A stretch of DNA of 64,000 nucleotides from Microbispora hainanensis (GTDB taxonomy: Bacteria; Actinomycetota; Actinomycetes; Streptosporangiales; Streptosporangiaceae). Of this stretch, positions 16,430 through 25,190 are shown one piece after another (position 1 is the first letter of the stretch; each line of letters starts with the position of its first letter). The translations under genes were made by a program, and so were the position numbers. Under the pieces are notes generated by a model. It was not told where the DNA came from and did not search any database. It worked only from the letters and a program-made list of their open reading frames with translations. The stretch lies in contig NZ_VIRM01000021.1 in assembly GCF_006874475.1 (NCBI RefSeq), positions 62,001 to 126,000 of the forward strand, read 5' to 3'.

Positions 16430-16894
16430 TCACGAACCCCGCGTAGACCGCCCGGATAGCCGTTCGGCGAGGATGCGGGCCCTGGCGAGCTGCACCTTCC
16501 GCGCCTGGCCCGCCGCGAAGCCGATCACGAGCCACGGCGCGCTCAGGTCGAGCCGGTCGTCCATGCGCGTGCCGCCGTCCTCCGGCGACAGGTCGAAGCG
16601 GTAGCCCATCCGCACGCCGCCGGGGCTGTCCACCTGTCCCCGTACGGAAAGTCTCTCGGCCGTGCGCTCGGTCAGCAGCGTGACGGCGATGGGGTTGTCG
16701 TATTTCAGGCCGAGGAAGCGGAACCGTTCGACCGAGGTGTAACGCACCACCCCCGGCTCCGACCGGTCGACGTCGCGTACGGCCACCACGAGCGGCGACA
16801 GGCCGATGTAACTCTCGGGCGTCGTGAGGTGCTCGAAGACCTCCTCCGGCGCGGCGTCCACGTGGAACGTGTTGGTCAGCACCCGTGCGGGCAC
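16430..16894 (-). CDS. SRPBCC family protein
   Basis: 154-residue START/Bet v1-like protein (polyketide cyclase/dehydrase type). Features: FHVDAAPEEVFEHLTTPESY near the N-terminus, the central strand run, and a long C-terminal helix (IGFAAGQARKVQLARARILAERL) that closes the hydrophobic pocket. GTG at 16894 is chosen because GAGGAG lies about 6 bases upstream. 84 bases downstream of the XRE regulator on the same strand, so possibly co-transcribed. It likely binds a lipophilic ligand; no enzymatic residues can be assigned. Confidence 0.75.
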   Translation of the reverse strand: MPARVLTNTFHVDAAPEEVFEHLTTPESYIGLSPLVVAVRDVDRSEPGVVRYTSVERFRFLGLKYDNPIAVTLLTERTAERLSVRGQVDSPGGVRMGYRFDLSPEDGGTRMDDRLDLSAPWLVIGFAAGQARKVQLARARILAERLSGRSTRGS

Positions 16895-16978
16895 TCCGGT
16901 CTCCTCACCCTGGATCTTGGTTGAGGGAATTGTGGCAGGACCGTATCGCCGCACGGACGCCGGACGATATCCGGACGA

Positions 16979-17770
16979 TCACGAAGAGGCGCCGCGGAGG
17001 AACGCCGCCGTCGCGGGGTCGGCCGGATAGAACGACTCGATGGCCAGCTCGGAGACCGTGATGTCGAGCGGGGTGCCGAAGGTCGCCACGATGCTGAAGA
17101 AGGACAGCTCCCGCCCGGCCCGCCGCACCCGGAGCGGCACGAGGATGTCTCCTGGGCCGGGCAGCTCCACCTCGGGTTCGGGCTGGTCGCAGGGGTATTC
17201 GCGCAGCTCCGCGTACAGCTCGGCGAGCTGCGGGTCGGCGGTGAGCGTGATCTGCCGCCGCAGCCGGCCGAGCAGGTGCGCCCGCCATTCGCCCAGGTTG
17301 ACGATGTGCGGGGCGAGCCCCTCGGGGTGCAGGCTGCCCCGCAGCACGTTGCCCAGCAGGTCGGGGTCGATCCCCTCCGCGAGCAGCCCGATGCCGTCGT
17401 TGGCGTCGACGAGGTTCCAGAGCCGGTCCACCACCACGGCCGGGAAGGGATCGTGGGCCGACAGCAGCCGCCGGATCGCGTCGTACACCGCCGCCATCTG
17501 CGGCGAGGCGAGCGGCGACTCGCCATAGACGGGGGCGTACCCCGCGGCCAGCAGCAGGTGGTTGCGCTCGCGGAGCGGAAGGTCGAGATGCTCGGAGAGG
17601 TGGAGCACCATGTCGCGGCTCGGCGTGGCCCGGCCGGTCTCCAGGAAGCTGATGTGCCGCGTGGAGATCTCGGCGCGGTTGGACAGGTCCAGCTGGCTCA
17701 TCCGCCGGTGCTCGCGCCACTGGCGCAGGAGCTCCCCGAACGACCGCTGATAGGGCGTTGCGACGGTCAC
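16979..17770 (-). CDS. XRE regulator with MmyB-like ligand-binding domain
   Basis: 263-residue transcription factor. The helix-turn-helix is at about residues 12-65 (LRQWREHRRMSQLDLSNRAE, ISTRHISFLETGRATPS), and the C-terminal three-quarters (VVVDRLWNLVDANDGIGLL, ITLTADPQLAELYAELREY) matches the MmyB-like PAS-related domain that binds small ligands. GTG at 17770 is chosen as the shortest start retaining the full HTH; no strong ribosome site is seen. Members often control neighbouring oxidoreductase or transporter genes; here the SRPBCC gene lies directly downstream. Confidence 0.85.
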   Translation of the reverse strand: MTVATPYQRSFGELLRQWREHRRMSQLDLSNRAEISTRHISFLETGRATPSRDMVLHLSEHLDLPLRERNHLLLAAGYAPVYGESPLASPQMAAVYDAIRRLLSAHDPFPAVVVDRLWNLVDANDGIGLLAEGIDPDLLGNVLRGSLHPEGLAPHIVNLGEWRAHLLGRLRRQITLTADPQLAELYAELREYPCDQPEPEVELPGPGDILVPLRVRRAGRELSFFSIVATFGTPLDITVSELAIESFYPADPATAAFLRGASS

Positions 17771-17848
17771 GCCCTGGACGCTATCCGGTCGCCGATCGGC
17801 CCGGCGATTACCTCCGAGGTAGGCGCCGGGCCGTACGGGCCGCATGGG

Positions 17849-18598
17849 CTACTCCCAGCGGAACAGCCGGGCCGCGGCGAGACCGGCGGCCAGTGCCCAG
17901 CCCGCCAGTACGGCGAGGTGGAGCGGCTGGGGGGTGTGCCCGCCCAGGGTGTCCATCAGCCCCTGCCCGAAGGCGCCCGTGGGGGTGAAGTCGCTGATCC
18001 GGCGCAGGACCTCGGGCATCAGCGGCCGGGGCAGCCACATCCCGGCGAGGAACAGCAGGGGGAACATGAGGGCCGCGCCCACGCCCTGGACGACCCGTGA
18101 GCTCGGCGCGACGGCGGCCAGCAGCAGCCCGATGGCGAGGACGGTGAGCGTGCCGAGGACGAAGACCCCCGCGAACGCCCAGGGCGAGCCCGGCGTCGGC
18201 ACCCCGAGGACCAGGTGACCCAGCACCAGCGTCAGCGTGGTGGCGACCACGGACACGACCACGTTGATCAGCAGTTGGGCCGACAGCAGCGCGCCCGGCC
18301 GCACCGGCGTGGTGGACAGCCGCCGCAGCACGCCGCGCTCCCGGTAGAGCACCAGGCCGGCCGGCAGCACGCTGAGCCCGAGCGTCACGACCGACAGCAG
18401 CACCATCATCGCCGTGAAGGGCGCGTCCACCAGCCGCTGCCCGCCCAGCGACGGATCCGCCTCGCGGAAGGCGGGGATCGTCGTGCCCAGCGCCAGCAGC
18501 AGTCCCACCGGCAGGACGATCGCGAAGAACACCGCCATCGGCTCGCGGAGGAAGAGCCGGGCCTCCACGGCCGCGAGCTTTCCGAATGCTTTCGTCAT
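17849..18598 (-). CDS. ABC-2 type exporter, permease
   Basis: 249-residue membrane protein with six hydrophobic segments, of the DrrB/ABC-2 type. Characteristic features: EARLFLREPMAVFFAIVLPV at the N-terminus, VLYRERGVLRRLSTTPVRPG in the first cytoplasmic loop and a PLLFLAGMWLPRPLMP segment late. ATG at 18598 overlaps the ATPase stop as ATGA. With that ATPase it should export a drug or lipid. Next to a two-component system on the other strand, a pairing common for envelope-stress or antibiotic-response exporters. Confidence 0.88.
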   Translation of the reverse strand: MTKAFGKLAAVEARLFLREPMAVFFAIVLPVGLLLALGTTIPAFREADPSLGGQRLVDAPFTAMMVLLSVVTLGLSVLPAGLVLYRERGVLRRLSTTPVRPGALLSAQLLINVVVSVVATTLTLVLGHLVLGVPTPGSPWAFAGVFVLGTLTVLAIGLLLAAVAPSSRVVQGVGAALMFPLLFLAGMWLPRPLMPEVLRRISDFTPTGAFGQGLMDTLGGHTPQPLHLAVLAGWALAAGLAAARLFRWE

Positions 18599-19470
18599 GA
18601 CTCCTCCTTGCCGGTCAGAACGAGGAACGCGTCGTCGAGGGTGGTGCGCTCCATGCGCAGGCCACGCGTACGGGACGGGGGCAGCACAGCGGCGACGGCG
18701 CTCAGCAGCTCGCCGGTGCCGGTGACGGTGACCTCCGGGCCGTTCCCGACGTCGGCGACGGTGACGGACGCCACCTCGGGCAGCGCCCGCAGGTCGTCCA
18801 CGGGGTCGTCGGTGTGGAAGACAAGGCGCTGCTCGCCGCCGGCGCGGGCGACCAGCCCTTCGGGGGTGTCCACCGCGCGCACCCGTCCCCGGGAGATGAC
18901 CGCGACCCGGTCGCACAGGCGCTCCACCTCCTCCATGAAGTGGGTCACCAGCAGGATGGTGACGCCGCGTTCCCTGATCCGGGCGATCAGGTCCCACGTC
19001 TCGCGGCGGGCGCGCGGGTCGAGGCCGGTGGTGAGCTCGTCGAGTATCGCGATGCGCGGGCTCCCGACCAGTGCGAGCGCGACCGAGAGCCGCTGGCGCT
19101 GCCCGCCCGACAGCTTCCCGAAGGGCGCGCGGAGGTCGAGACCGGCCTCCTCGGCCAGGGCCCGCCAGTCGGCCGGCCGGGAGTAGAACGAGGCGTAGAG
19201 CGCCAGCGCCTCCCCGACCCGGATCTTGTCGGGCAGCGAGCACTCCTGGAGCTGCACGCCGACCTGTTCCTTCAGGTCCGCGTCCACGGTGACCGTGCCC
19301 GCAGTGGGGGTGCGCAGCCCGGCGACGCATTCGACCGTCGTCGTCTTGCCCGCCCCGTTGCGGCCCACGATGCCGAAGACCTCGCCCTCCTTCACGGAGA
19401 ACGACACGTCCTCGACCGCGACCCGCGTCCCGTACGTCTTGCGGAGGTGATCCACGGTGATGATTGCCAT
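18595..19470 (-). CDS. ABC-2 type exporter, ATP-binding protein (DrrA-like)
   Basis: 291-residue ATPase. Walker A GRNGAGKTTT (about 38-47), the short Q-loop VGVQLQECSLPD, signature KLSGGQRQRLS, Walker B IAILDELTTGLD and H-loop LVTHFMEEVERL. The 70-residue C-terminal domain after the H-loop, ending in the TTLDDAFLVLTGK motif, is typical of DrrA drug-export ATPases. In Walker B the usual LDEPT is LDELT. ATG at 19470 is divergent from the histidine kinase start, 132 bases away, so the gap may hold two regulated promoters. Confidence 0.9.
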   Translation of the reverse strand: MAIITVDHLRKTYGTRVAVEDVSFSVKEGEVFGIVGRNGAGKTTTVECVAGLRTPTAGTVTVDADLKEQVGVQLQECSLPDKIRVGEALALYASFYSRPADWRALAEEAGLDLRAPFGKLSGGQRQRLSVALALVGSPRIAILDELTTGLDPRARRETWDLIARIRERGVTILLVTHFMEEVERLCDRVAVISRGRVRAVDTPEGLVARAGGEQRLVFHTDDPVDDLRALPEVASVTVADVGNGPEVTVTGTGELLSAVAAVLPPSRTRGLRMERTTLDDAFLVLTGKEES

Positions 19471-19602
19471 GGCCACGACGCTAGGAATTCGGCGGTCCGC
19501 GGAGAATGCGGCTGCGGACCCGACGGGGGTGCACTTTCCTCCACCCCCATCGTGCGGCTTCGGCCACTGTGCCCACCCGGCGTCAGCGCCCAAACTGGAC
19601 TC

Positions 19603-21102
19603 ATGGCCGCAGCTCGTCCGACCCTCACCGCCCTGGCCCGGAGCACCGCCCTCGCGGGCCTCGCCCTGCTGAGCCTGGCCGCCGGCCTGGTCATGCTGAC
19701 GGCGGTGCTGCTCACCTTCCTGGTCGGCCTGGTGATCGTCTTCCCCTCGGCCGTACGGCTCGCGCGGGCCGTGACCCGGCGGCAGCGCGTGCTGGCCGCC
19801 CGCTGGTCGGGCATCTCGATCGACGATCCTTACCGGCCCGCGCCGCCCCCGCCGGTCCCGCAGGCCGACGGGTGGTATCGCGACGGCCGCACCCTCTACA
19901 GGAAGCCCACGATCCCGGCCTTCAACAAGCGGTGGAACTGGATGACCAAGGACCCCGCCACCTGGCGCGACCTCGCCTTCCTGCTCTCCGCGCCGGTGGC
20001 CGGCGGCTTCGTGGTCGCCGCTCCGCTGCTCGCGGTCGCGTACGGCGTCGCGTGGGCGGCCGGAGGCGACCCGGCGACGGGCGTGGTCTGGATCCTGCTC
20101 GCGGTGATCGCCACGCCCTGGTACGCGCCGTGGGCCGTGCGCCTGCACGGCCAGGTCGCCGCCGCGCTGCTGGGCCCCACCGAGAAGGCCAGGCTGGCCC
20201 AGCGGGTCACCCGCCTCGACGCCGCCCGCACCGAGGCCGTGGACTCGCAGGCCGCCGAGCTGCGCCGGATCGAGCGCGACCTGCACGACGGCGCCCAGGC
20301 CCGCCTGGTGGCGATCGGCATGACGATCGGCGCGGCCGAGCAACTGCTCGAAAGCGACCCTCAGGCCGCCCGGGCGCTGCTCGGCAAGGCGAGGGAGGCG
20401 TCGGCGACCGCGTTGCAGGAGATCCGGCGGCTGGTGCGCGGCATCCATCCCCCGGTGCTGGCCGAGCGCGGCCTCGGCGACGCCGTACGCGCCCTCGCCC
20501 TGGACAGCCCGCTGCGCGTCCACGTCACGGTCGACCTGCCCGAGCGCGCCTCCGCGCCGCTGGAGTCGGCGGCGTACTTCGCGGTCAGCGAGCTGCTGGC
20601 CAACGCCGCCCGGCACGGCGACGCGACCGAGGTGTGGGTGGACCTGAGCGCGCAGGGCCCGGCGCTGCGCGTGACGGTGACCGACGACGGCCACGGCGGT
20701 GCGGACCCCGAGCGCGGCACCGGCCTGCGCGGCATCGAGCGCAGGCTCGGGGCCTTCGAGGGCGTCCTCGCGGTGAACAGCCCCGTGGGCGGCCCGACCA
20801 CGGCCGTCATCGAGCTGCCCCGGGCGTTCCGGCAGCGTCCGGCGCCGTCGTCCCCGTGGCGCGTCCTCGGCGGCCTGTGCTGGGTGCTGTGGCCGATCGC
20901 GCTGTTTCCGCAGGGGTTGGTCGCGATGGTGTTCAAGCTGGTGGGATCGCCGGTGAAGTCGTGGTTCCTGGCCCTGCACGTGCCCGGGCCCTTCCAGTGG
21001 CCGGTCATCGTCGGCATGATTGCGCTCGGCGGCGGCCTGCTGGCCGTCGCGCTGGCGACGACGGTGCGGACCAGGGAAACGGAGGGCGGCGGGTGCGTGT
21101 AG
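19603..21102 (+). CDS. Sensor histidine kinase with membrane segments at both ends
   Basis: 499-residue kinase of the HisKA_3 (NarL-type) group. N-terminal sensor region has helices near 15-48 and 125-175 joined by a Pro-rich, Trp-rich stretch. The phospho-acceptor is H228 in RRIERDLHDGAQARL. The ATPase follows: N-box ELLANAARHG, G1 DDGHGG, G2 GTGLRGIERR. Unusually, two more hydrophobic helices come after the catalytic domain (about 428-455 and 472-492). The start ATG at 19603 has no clear ribosome site; CAAACT 7 bases upstream may be a -10 of a leaderless mRNA. Overlaps the response-regulator gene. Confidence 0.88.
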   Translation: MAAARPTLTALARSTALAGLALLSLAAGLVMLTAVLLTFLVGLVIVFPSAVRLARAVTRRQRVLAARWSGISIDDPYRPAPPPPVPQADGWYRDGRTLYRKPTIPAFNKRWNWMTKDPATWRDLAFLLSAPVAGGFVVAAPLLAVAYGVAWAAGGDPATGVVWILLAVIATPWYAPWAVRLHGQVAAALLGPTEKARLAQRVTRLDAARTEAVDSQAAELRRIERDLHDGAQARLVAIGMTIGAAEQLLESDPQAARALLGKAREASATALQEIRRLVRGIHPPVLAERGLGDAVRALALDSPLRVHVTVDLPERASAPLESAAYFAVSELLANAARHGDATEVWVDLSAQGPALRVTVTDDGHGGADPERGTGLRGIERRLGAFEGVLAVNSPVGGPTTAVIELPRAFRQRPAPSSPWRVLGGLCWVLWPIALFPQGLVAMVFKLVGSPVKSWFLALHVPGPFQWPVIVGMIALGGGLLAVALATTVRTRETEGGGCV

Positions 21103-21740
21103 TTCTCGCGGAGGACCTGCACCTGCTGAGGGAGGGGCTGGTCGCGCTGCTGCGCGCACACGGGTTCGAGGTGGTCGCGGCGGTCGAGTCCGGCCCCGAG
21201 CTGCTCGCCGCCCTGGTCGGCGAGCGTCCCGACGTCGCCGTCGTGGACGTACGGCTGCCGCCGACCTTCACCGACGAGGGGCTGCAGGCCGCCCTGGCCG
21301 CGCGGCGGCAGGTGCCCGGCCTGCCGGTCCTCGTGCTCTCCCAGCACGTCGAGCAGCTGTACGCCAGGGAACTGCTGGCCGACGGGTCCGGCGGCGTCGG
21401 CTACCTGCTGAAGGACCGGGTGTTCAACGGCGAGCAGTTCGTCGACGCCGTACGCCGGGTCGCGGCCGGCGGGACGGCCATGGATCCCGAGGTGATCGCC
21501 CGGCTCCTGGCGAGCAACGCGCGCAACGAACCGCTCGGCCGCCTCACCCCCCGGGAGCGCGAGGTGCTGGAGCTGATGGCCGAGGGCAGGTCGAACGCCG
21601 CGATCGGGCAGCGGCTGTTCCTCAGCGACAGCGCGGTGGGCAAGCACACCGCGAGCATCTTCACCAAGCTGGGCCTCGCGCCCTCCGACGACGACAACCG
21701 CCGGGTCCTGGCCGTGCTCGCCTTCCTCAACAGCAAGTAG
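21093..21740 (+). CDS. Response regulator, NarL/LuxR type
   Basis: 215-residue regulator. The receiver domain has acidic residues in LAEDLHLL, phospho-acceptor D52 (AVVDVRLPP) and the conserved Lys in YLLKDRV. The C-terminal LuxR helix-turn-helix is LTPREREVLELMAEGRSNA followed by LSDSAVGKHTASIFTKL. GTG at 21093 overlaps the kinase stop by 10 bases, with GGAGGGCGG upstream, so the pair is translationally coupled. The divergent ABC exporter is the obvious target. Confidence 0.93.
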   Translation: MRVVLAEDLHLLREGLVALLRAHGFEVVAAVESGPELLAALVGERPDVAVVDVRLPPTFTDEGLQAALAARRQVPGLPVLVLSQHVEQLYARELLADGSGGVGYLLKDRVFNGEQFVDAVRRVAAGGTAMDPEVIARLLASNARNEPLGRLTPREREVLELMAEGRSNAAIGQRLFLSDSAVGKHTASIFTKLGLAPSDDDNRRVLAVLAFLNSK

Positions 21741-21808
21741 CGCCGCCGGGATTGTCGGTGCAGGCCGCTACGTTTGGGAGCGAGCTGTGGCACAGGCAGG
21801 AGGTCGGG

Positions 21809-22900
21809 ATGAAATTCCAGGTGAACCGCGACGTTCTGGCGGACGCGGTGGCGTGGGCGGCCCGGGTGCTGCCCGCCCGGCCCGCCGTGCCCGTCCTCGC
21901 GGGCCTGTTGCTGGAGGCGGGTGACGACCTGCGGGTGTCCGCCTTCGACTACGACGTCTCGGCCCGTGCGGACGTCGAGGCCGACGTCGCCGAGCCGGGG
22001 CGGGTGCTGATCCCCGGCAAGGTCCTCGCCGAGATCACCCGGAGCCTGCCCGCCCGGCCCGTCGAGATCGTCAGAAGCGGCTCCGAGGCGGTGCTCACCT
22101 GCGGCAGCACGGAGTTCGGGCTGATCACGATGCCCGACGAGGACTTCCCCGCGATCCCGCCGATGCCGCCGAAGGTCGGCGCCGTGGGCGGCGGCGCGTT
22201 CGCCACCGCGGTCGGGCAGGTGGCCGCCGCCGCGAGCCGCGACGACACGCTGCCCATGCTGACGGGCATCCGCGTGGACATCGAGGGCCCGCGGGTGTCG
22301 ATGGCCGCGACCGACCGCTACCGCATCGCCGCCGCGGAGTTCCTGTGGCATCCCGAGCGGCAGGACGCGCGGCACGGCGTGGTCGTGCCGGCGCGGGTGC
22401 TGGTCGAGGTGGCCCGATCGCTGCGGGGCGGCGAGGTGGCGATCGGCCTGGGCGACAACGTGGCGGGTTTCGAGAGCCAGGGACGCACGACCACCGTGCG
22501 GCTGCTGGACGACCAGTTCATCGACTACCGGTCCCGGCTGGCCGCGGAGTGGACGAACCACGCCGACGTGGAGGTCGCGCCGTTCGTGGAGGCCGTCAAG
22601 CGCGTCGTGCTGGTCGCCGAGCGCAACGCCGCGGTCCGGCTGTCGTTCTCCCAGGGACAGGTGCTGATCCAGGCGGGGGGCGGCGACATCGGCAGGGGCG
22701 CGGAGGTCGTCGAGGCCGCGCTGGCGGGCCCGGACATCCAGATCGCCTTCCAGCCCCACTTCCTGCTCGACGGGCTGGCGGGGGTCGAGACGGGGCGGGC
22801 GCGCATCCACATGGACTCGCCGACCCGTCCCGCGCTGATCACCGACGAGGGCGAGGACCCCGGCTTCCGCTACCTCGTCATGTCCCTGCGGCTCGGCTGA
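21809..22900 (+). CDS. DNA polymerase III beta-clamp paralogue
   Basis: 363-residue sliding-clamp family protein with three repeated clamp domains (boundaries near 120 and 240). Features: MKFQVNRDVLADAVAWAARVLPARP, VSAFDYDVSARADV, DRYRIAAAEF and the C-terminal DGLAGVETGRARIHMDSPTRPALITD with FRYLVMSLRLG end, all typical of DnaN. The usual dnaN sits beside dnaA and recF; here it follows a two-component system, so this is probably a second copy. AGGAGG at 21798 sets ATG 21809. A role in repair or as a spare clamp is inference. Confidence 0.85.
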   Translation: MKFQVNRDVLADAVAWAARVLPARPAVPVLAGLLLEAGDDLRVSAFDYDVSARADVEADVAEPGRVLIPGKVLAEITRSLPARPVEIVRSGSEAVLTCGSTEFGLITMPDEDFPAIPPMPPKVGAVGGGAFATAVGQVAAAASRDDTLPMLTGIRVDIEGPRVSMAATDRYRIAAAEFLWHPERQDARHGVVVPARVLVEVARSLRGGEVAIGLGDNVAGFESQGRTTTVRLLDDQFIDYRSRLAAEWTNHADVEVAPFVEAVKRVVLVAERNAAVRLSFSQGQVLIQAGGGDIGRGAEVVEAALAGPDIQIAFQPHFLLDGLAGVETGRARIHMDSPTRPALITDEGEDPGFRYLVMSLRLG

Positions 22901-22915
22901 GCACGCTCGCCGGGC

Positions 22916-22952
22916 GGGGCTCAGGAGGGGTTCAGGAGGGGCTCAGGAGGGG
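22916..22952. repeat. Three tandem copies of an 11-base repeat
   Basis: GGGGCTCAGGA at 22916, GGGGTTCAGGA at 22927 and GGGGCTCAGGA at 22938, then GGGG. The third copy contains the stop codon of the GntR gene (22943-22945) and the first two offer further in-frame-like TGA triplets. Probably a slippage product at the 3' ends of two convergent genes. Confidence 0.85.
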
Positions 22953-23632
22953 ATGGCGGCGGAGTCGGTGAGGGCGATGAGGATGTGCTCCATGCACGCG
23001 TGTCCGGCCCGCTCGGCTGCGGTGGCGTCGCCGGCGACGATCGCGCGCACGATCGCGTCGTGGGGGATGTAGTTCTGCTCCAGGGAGCCGCCGGCCGCCG
23101 CGATGCTCGCCCGCAGCGCCGCGGAGAAGTCGATGTAGAGGTCGATCAGCACCCTGTTGTGCGTGGCCTCGACGACCGCCACGTGGAAGGCGAGGTCGGC
23201 CTCGACGAACGCGTCCGGGTCGCCGTCCGACCATGCCTTCTCGCGCGCGGCCAGCGCGGCCTCGACGGACGCGATGTCCCCGTCGGTCCGCCGCGTCGCG
23301 GCGAGCCGGGCCGCCTCGACCTCCAGGGCGCGCCGGACCTCCAGGATCTCCAGCTGCTCGGCCGCGCGCAGCCGCCGGGCCATGGCGCCCGACAGCTCGC
23401 TGGTGGCCCGCACGTACGTGCCGTCGCCCTGGCGGCACTCCAGCAGTCCGGCGTGCGTCAGCGCGCGGACCGCCTCACGCACCGTGTTCCTGCCGACTCC
23501 GAGGTGCTCGGCGAGCACCGTCTCGGTGGGAATCTTGGCATTCATCTGCCAGGAGCCGGAGGTGATCTGCTCCTTGAGCTGGTCGATCACCTGGTCCACG
23601 AGAGACGCCCGCTGCGCCGTCCGCAGGCTCAC
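22943..23632 (-). CDS. GntR/FadR family transcriptional regulator
   Basis: 229-residue regulator. The winged helix spans about 8-75 (LVDQVIDQLKEQITSGSW, IPTETVLAEHLGVGRNTVRE, GLLECRQGDGTYVR). The all-helical FCD domain follows, with metal or ligand residues in ADLAFHVAVVEATHN and a late His. GTG at 23632 is chosen because AAAGGAGG sits 5 bases upstream; ATGs further upstream lack one. FCD regulators usually sense carboxylic acids. No catabolic gene is adjacent, so the target is unknown. Confidence 0.88.
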   Translation of the reverse strand: MSLRTAQRASLVDQVIDQLKEQITSGSWQMNAKIPTETVLAEHLGVGRNTVREAVRALTHAGLLECRQGDGTYVRATSELSGAMARRLRAAEQLEILEVRRALEVEAARLAATRRTDGDIASVEAALAAREKAWSDGDPDAFVEADLAFHVAVVEATHNRVLIDLYIDFSAALRASIAAAGGSLEQNYIPHDAIVRAIVAGDATAAERAGHACMEHILIALTDSAAIPS

Positions 23633-23729
23633 GTCAGCCTCCTTTGGGTTGCCAATCATCCGATGATGGAATGAGTGGTAGACCCTCATTATTCCAGAGC
23701 CTCCAGCACAAGTCCGGAGCCCCAGGAGG

Positions 23730-25052
23730 CTATCGAGCGAGCACCGTCGTGGTCATGGAGCCCGGTATGTTCACGCGGATTCCGACCGCTTCCAGGGCTC
23801 TACGATATGCCCCTGTCTGCCGGTCGAGGGCACCGGCCTGGCCCCACAGGTCGCCGAGCATGCGCCAGGCCCGGGCGGTCTCCCGGTCGGGCGTCTCGCC
23901 GTCCAGCAGGTCGTGCGCGCGCTCCAGAGCGGTGGCCGGATCTTCGGACCGTGCCAAGGCGATCTCGGCCAGGATCATGTTCGCGGTCGCCGCGGTGGTC
24001 CCCTTGGCGCCGTCCAACAGATCCAGTGCCCGGCTGGCGAGCTCGGCTGCGGATTCCGCGTCTCCGGTCCGGAAGCGTACGAAACCCAGCACCACGAGGC
24101 TCCGCCCGTGGTCCTGCCGTTCGGCCGGGAACGCCGCGAAGACGTCCGCCGCGGCCTGCGCCAGGGCGTTGGCTCGATCCAAATCGGCGCCTTCGGGATT
24201 CGCCGCCGTGATGCGAGCCCAGTGCATCGCGATGCGGGCTCGTCGCACGGCGATCCGGGCCGGACGGCCCGCCGCGAGGGCGTCCTCGGCGAGCTGCACG
24301 GCCAGGGCCGAGTCCTCGCCCTCGGCCGCCGCGACGCTGGCCTGCCACAGCGCGAGGATCTCCGCGCTGCGGTCGCTCGCGTGCCCCGGGTCCGTGGCCG
24401 ACAGCACCCGCTCGACGTACGGCAGGCCGGTCTCGGCCTCCACCAGCGCCAGCGCCAGCTCGGTGGCCAGCTCGCCCTCGACCACGCCGATCCGGTCGAT
24501 CTGGCCGAGCGCCTGGGCGCCGAGGTCGCGCGCCCGCAGCCGGTCGCCGGCCCGCTGGTAGCAGCGGCACAGCGCCACCGTCAGCGGCAGGTCGGCGAGG
24601 CGCTCGGGATGCGCGGCGGCCTCGCGGCGCAGCCGCTCGTACGCCTCGACGGCCCGGCCGATGCGGCCCTGGGCCTCCAGCGCCCGCGCCACACCGAGGC
24701 GCGCGTGGGCGGCCAGCATGGCGTTGTCCTCACCCGCCGCCTTGACGATCTCCCCGAAGCGGTCGGCCGCCACGGCGGGATCGCCGTGATACAGCTCGAG
24801 CTCGGCATGTCGCAGGCCGAGCTCGGTGTCGATTCGCTGCCGGGGTTCGATCCCGTGGAGCAGGAACTCGGTGGTGCAACCGAGCCGCTCGGCGAGCAGT
24901 CGGGCGACGACCGGTGTAGGTGTCCGCTTTCCGGACTCAATGAGTGAGACGTAACTGTCGGACAGGTCGGGTCCGGCCAACTGGGCCTGTGACATGCGCC
25001 TGCTCAACCGCAATCCGCGGACGCGGTCGCCGATGGTTCCCTGACTCGGCAT
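23730..25052 (-). CDS. XRE-type regulator with TPR repeats
   Basis: 440-residue protein. N-terminal Cro/CI-type helix-turn-helix, residues 5-60 (IGDRVRGLRLSRRMSQAQLA, SDSYVSLIESGKRTPTP, then LAERLGCTTEFLLHG). The rest is alpha-helical and Ala/Glu/Arg rich, with tetratricopeptide-like units from about 75 to 430 (for example AVEAYERLRREAAAHPERLA and LERAHDLLDGETPDRETARA). This architecture resembles actinobacterial regulators that sense a peptide or protein partner through TPRs. ATG at 25052 is preceded by GAGAG. Monocistronic, with no clear target neighbour. Confidence 0.82.
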   Translation of the reverse strand: MPSQGTIGDRVRGLRLSRRMSQAQLAGPDLSDSYVSLIESGKRTPTPVVARLLAERLGCTTEFLLHGIEPRQRIDTELGLRHAELELYHGDPAVAADRFGEIVKAAGEDNAMLAAHARLGVARALEAQGRIGRAVEAYERLRREAAAHPERLADLPLTVALCRCYQRAGDRLRARDLGAQALGQIDRIGVVEGELATELALALVEAETGLPYVERVLSATDPGHASDRSAEILALWQASVAAAEGEDSALAVQLAEDALAAGRPARIAVRRARIAMHWARITAANPEGADLDRANALAQAAADVFAAFPAERQDHGRSLVVLGFVRFRTGDAESAAELASRALDLLDGAKGTTAATANMILAEIALARSEDPATALERAHDLLDGETPDRETARAWRMLGDLWGQAGALDRQTGAYRRALEAVGIRVNIPGSMTTTVLAR

Positions 25053-25190
25053 CTGATCTCTCAGGGCGGGGGAAGGGTCAATAGTGTCGCCATAATGGCA
25101 CGAAGCGGCCGAATCGTGTAACCCTCCGTCAAGAATCACGACGATGAAGGTTCGATCACGGTGTCGAGATATCGGACGGTGGGCCTTCGG

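Noticed and set aside
19471-21159. Extension of the exporter ATPase frame to 21159
   Set aside because: That region is antisense to the histidine kinase with its H228 and N-box motifs; the ATPase starts properly at 19470.
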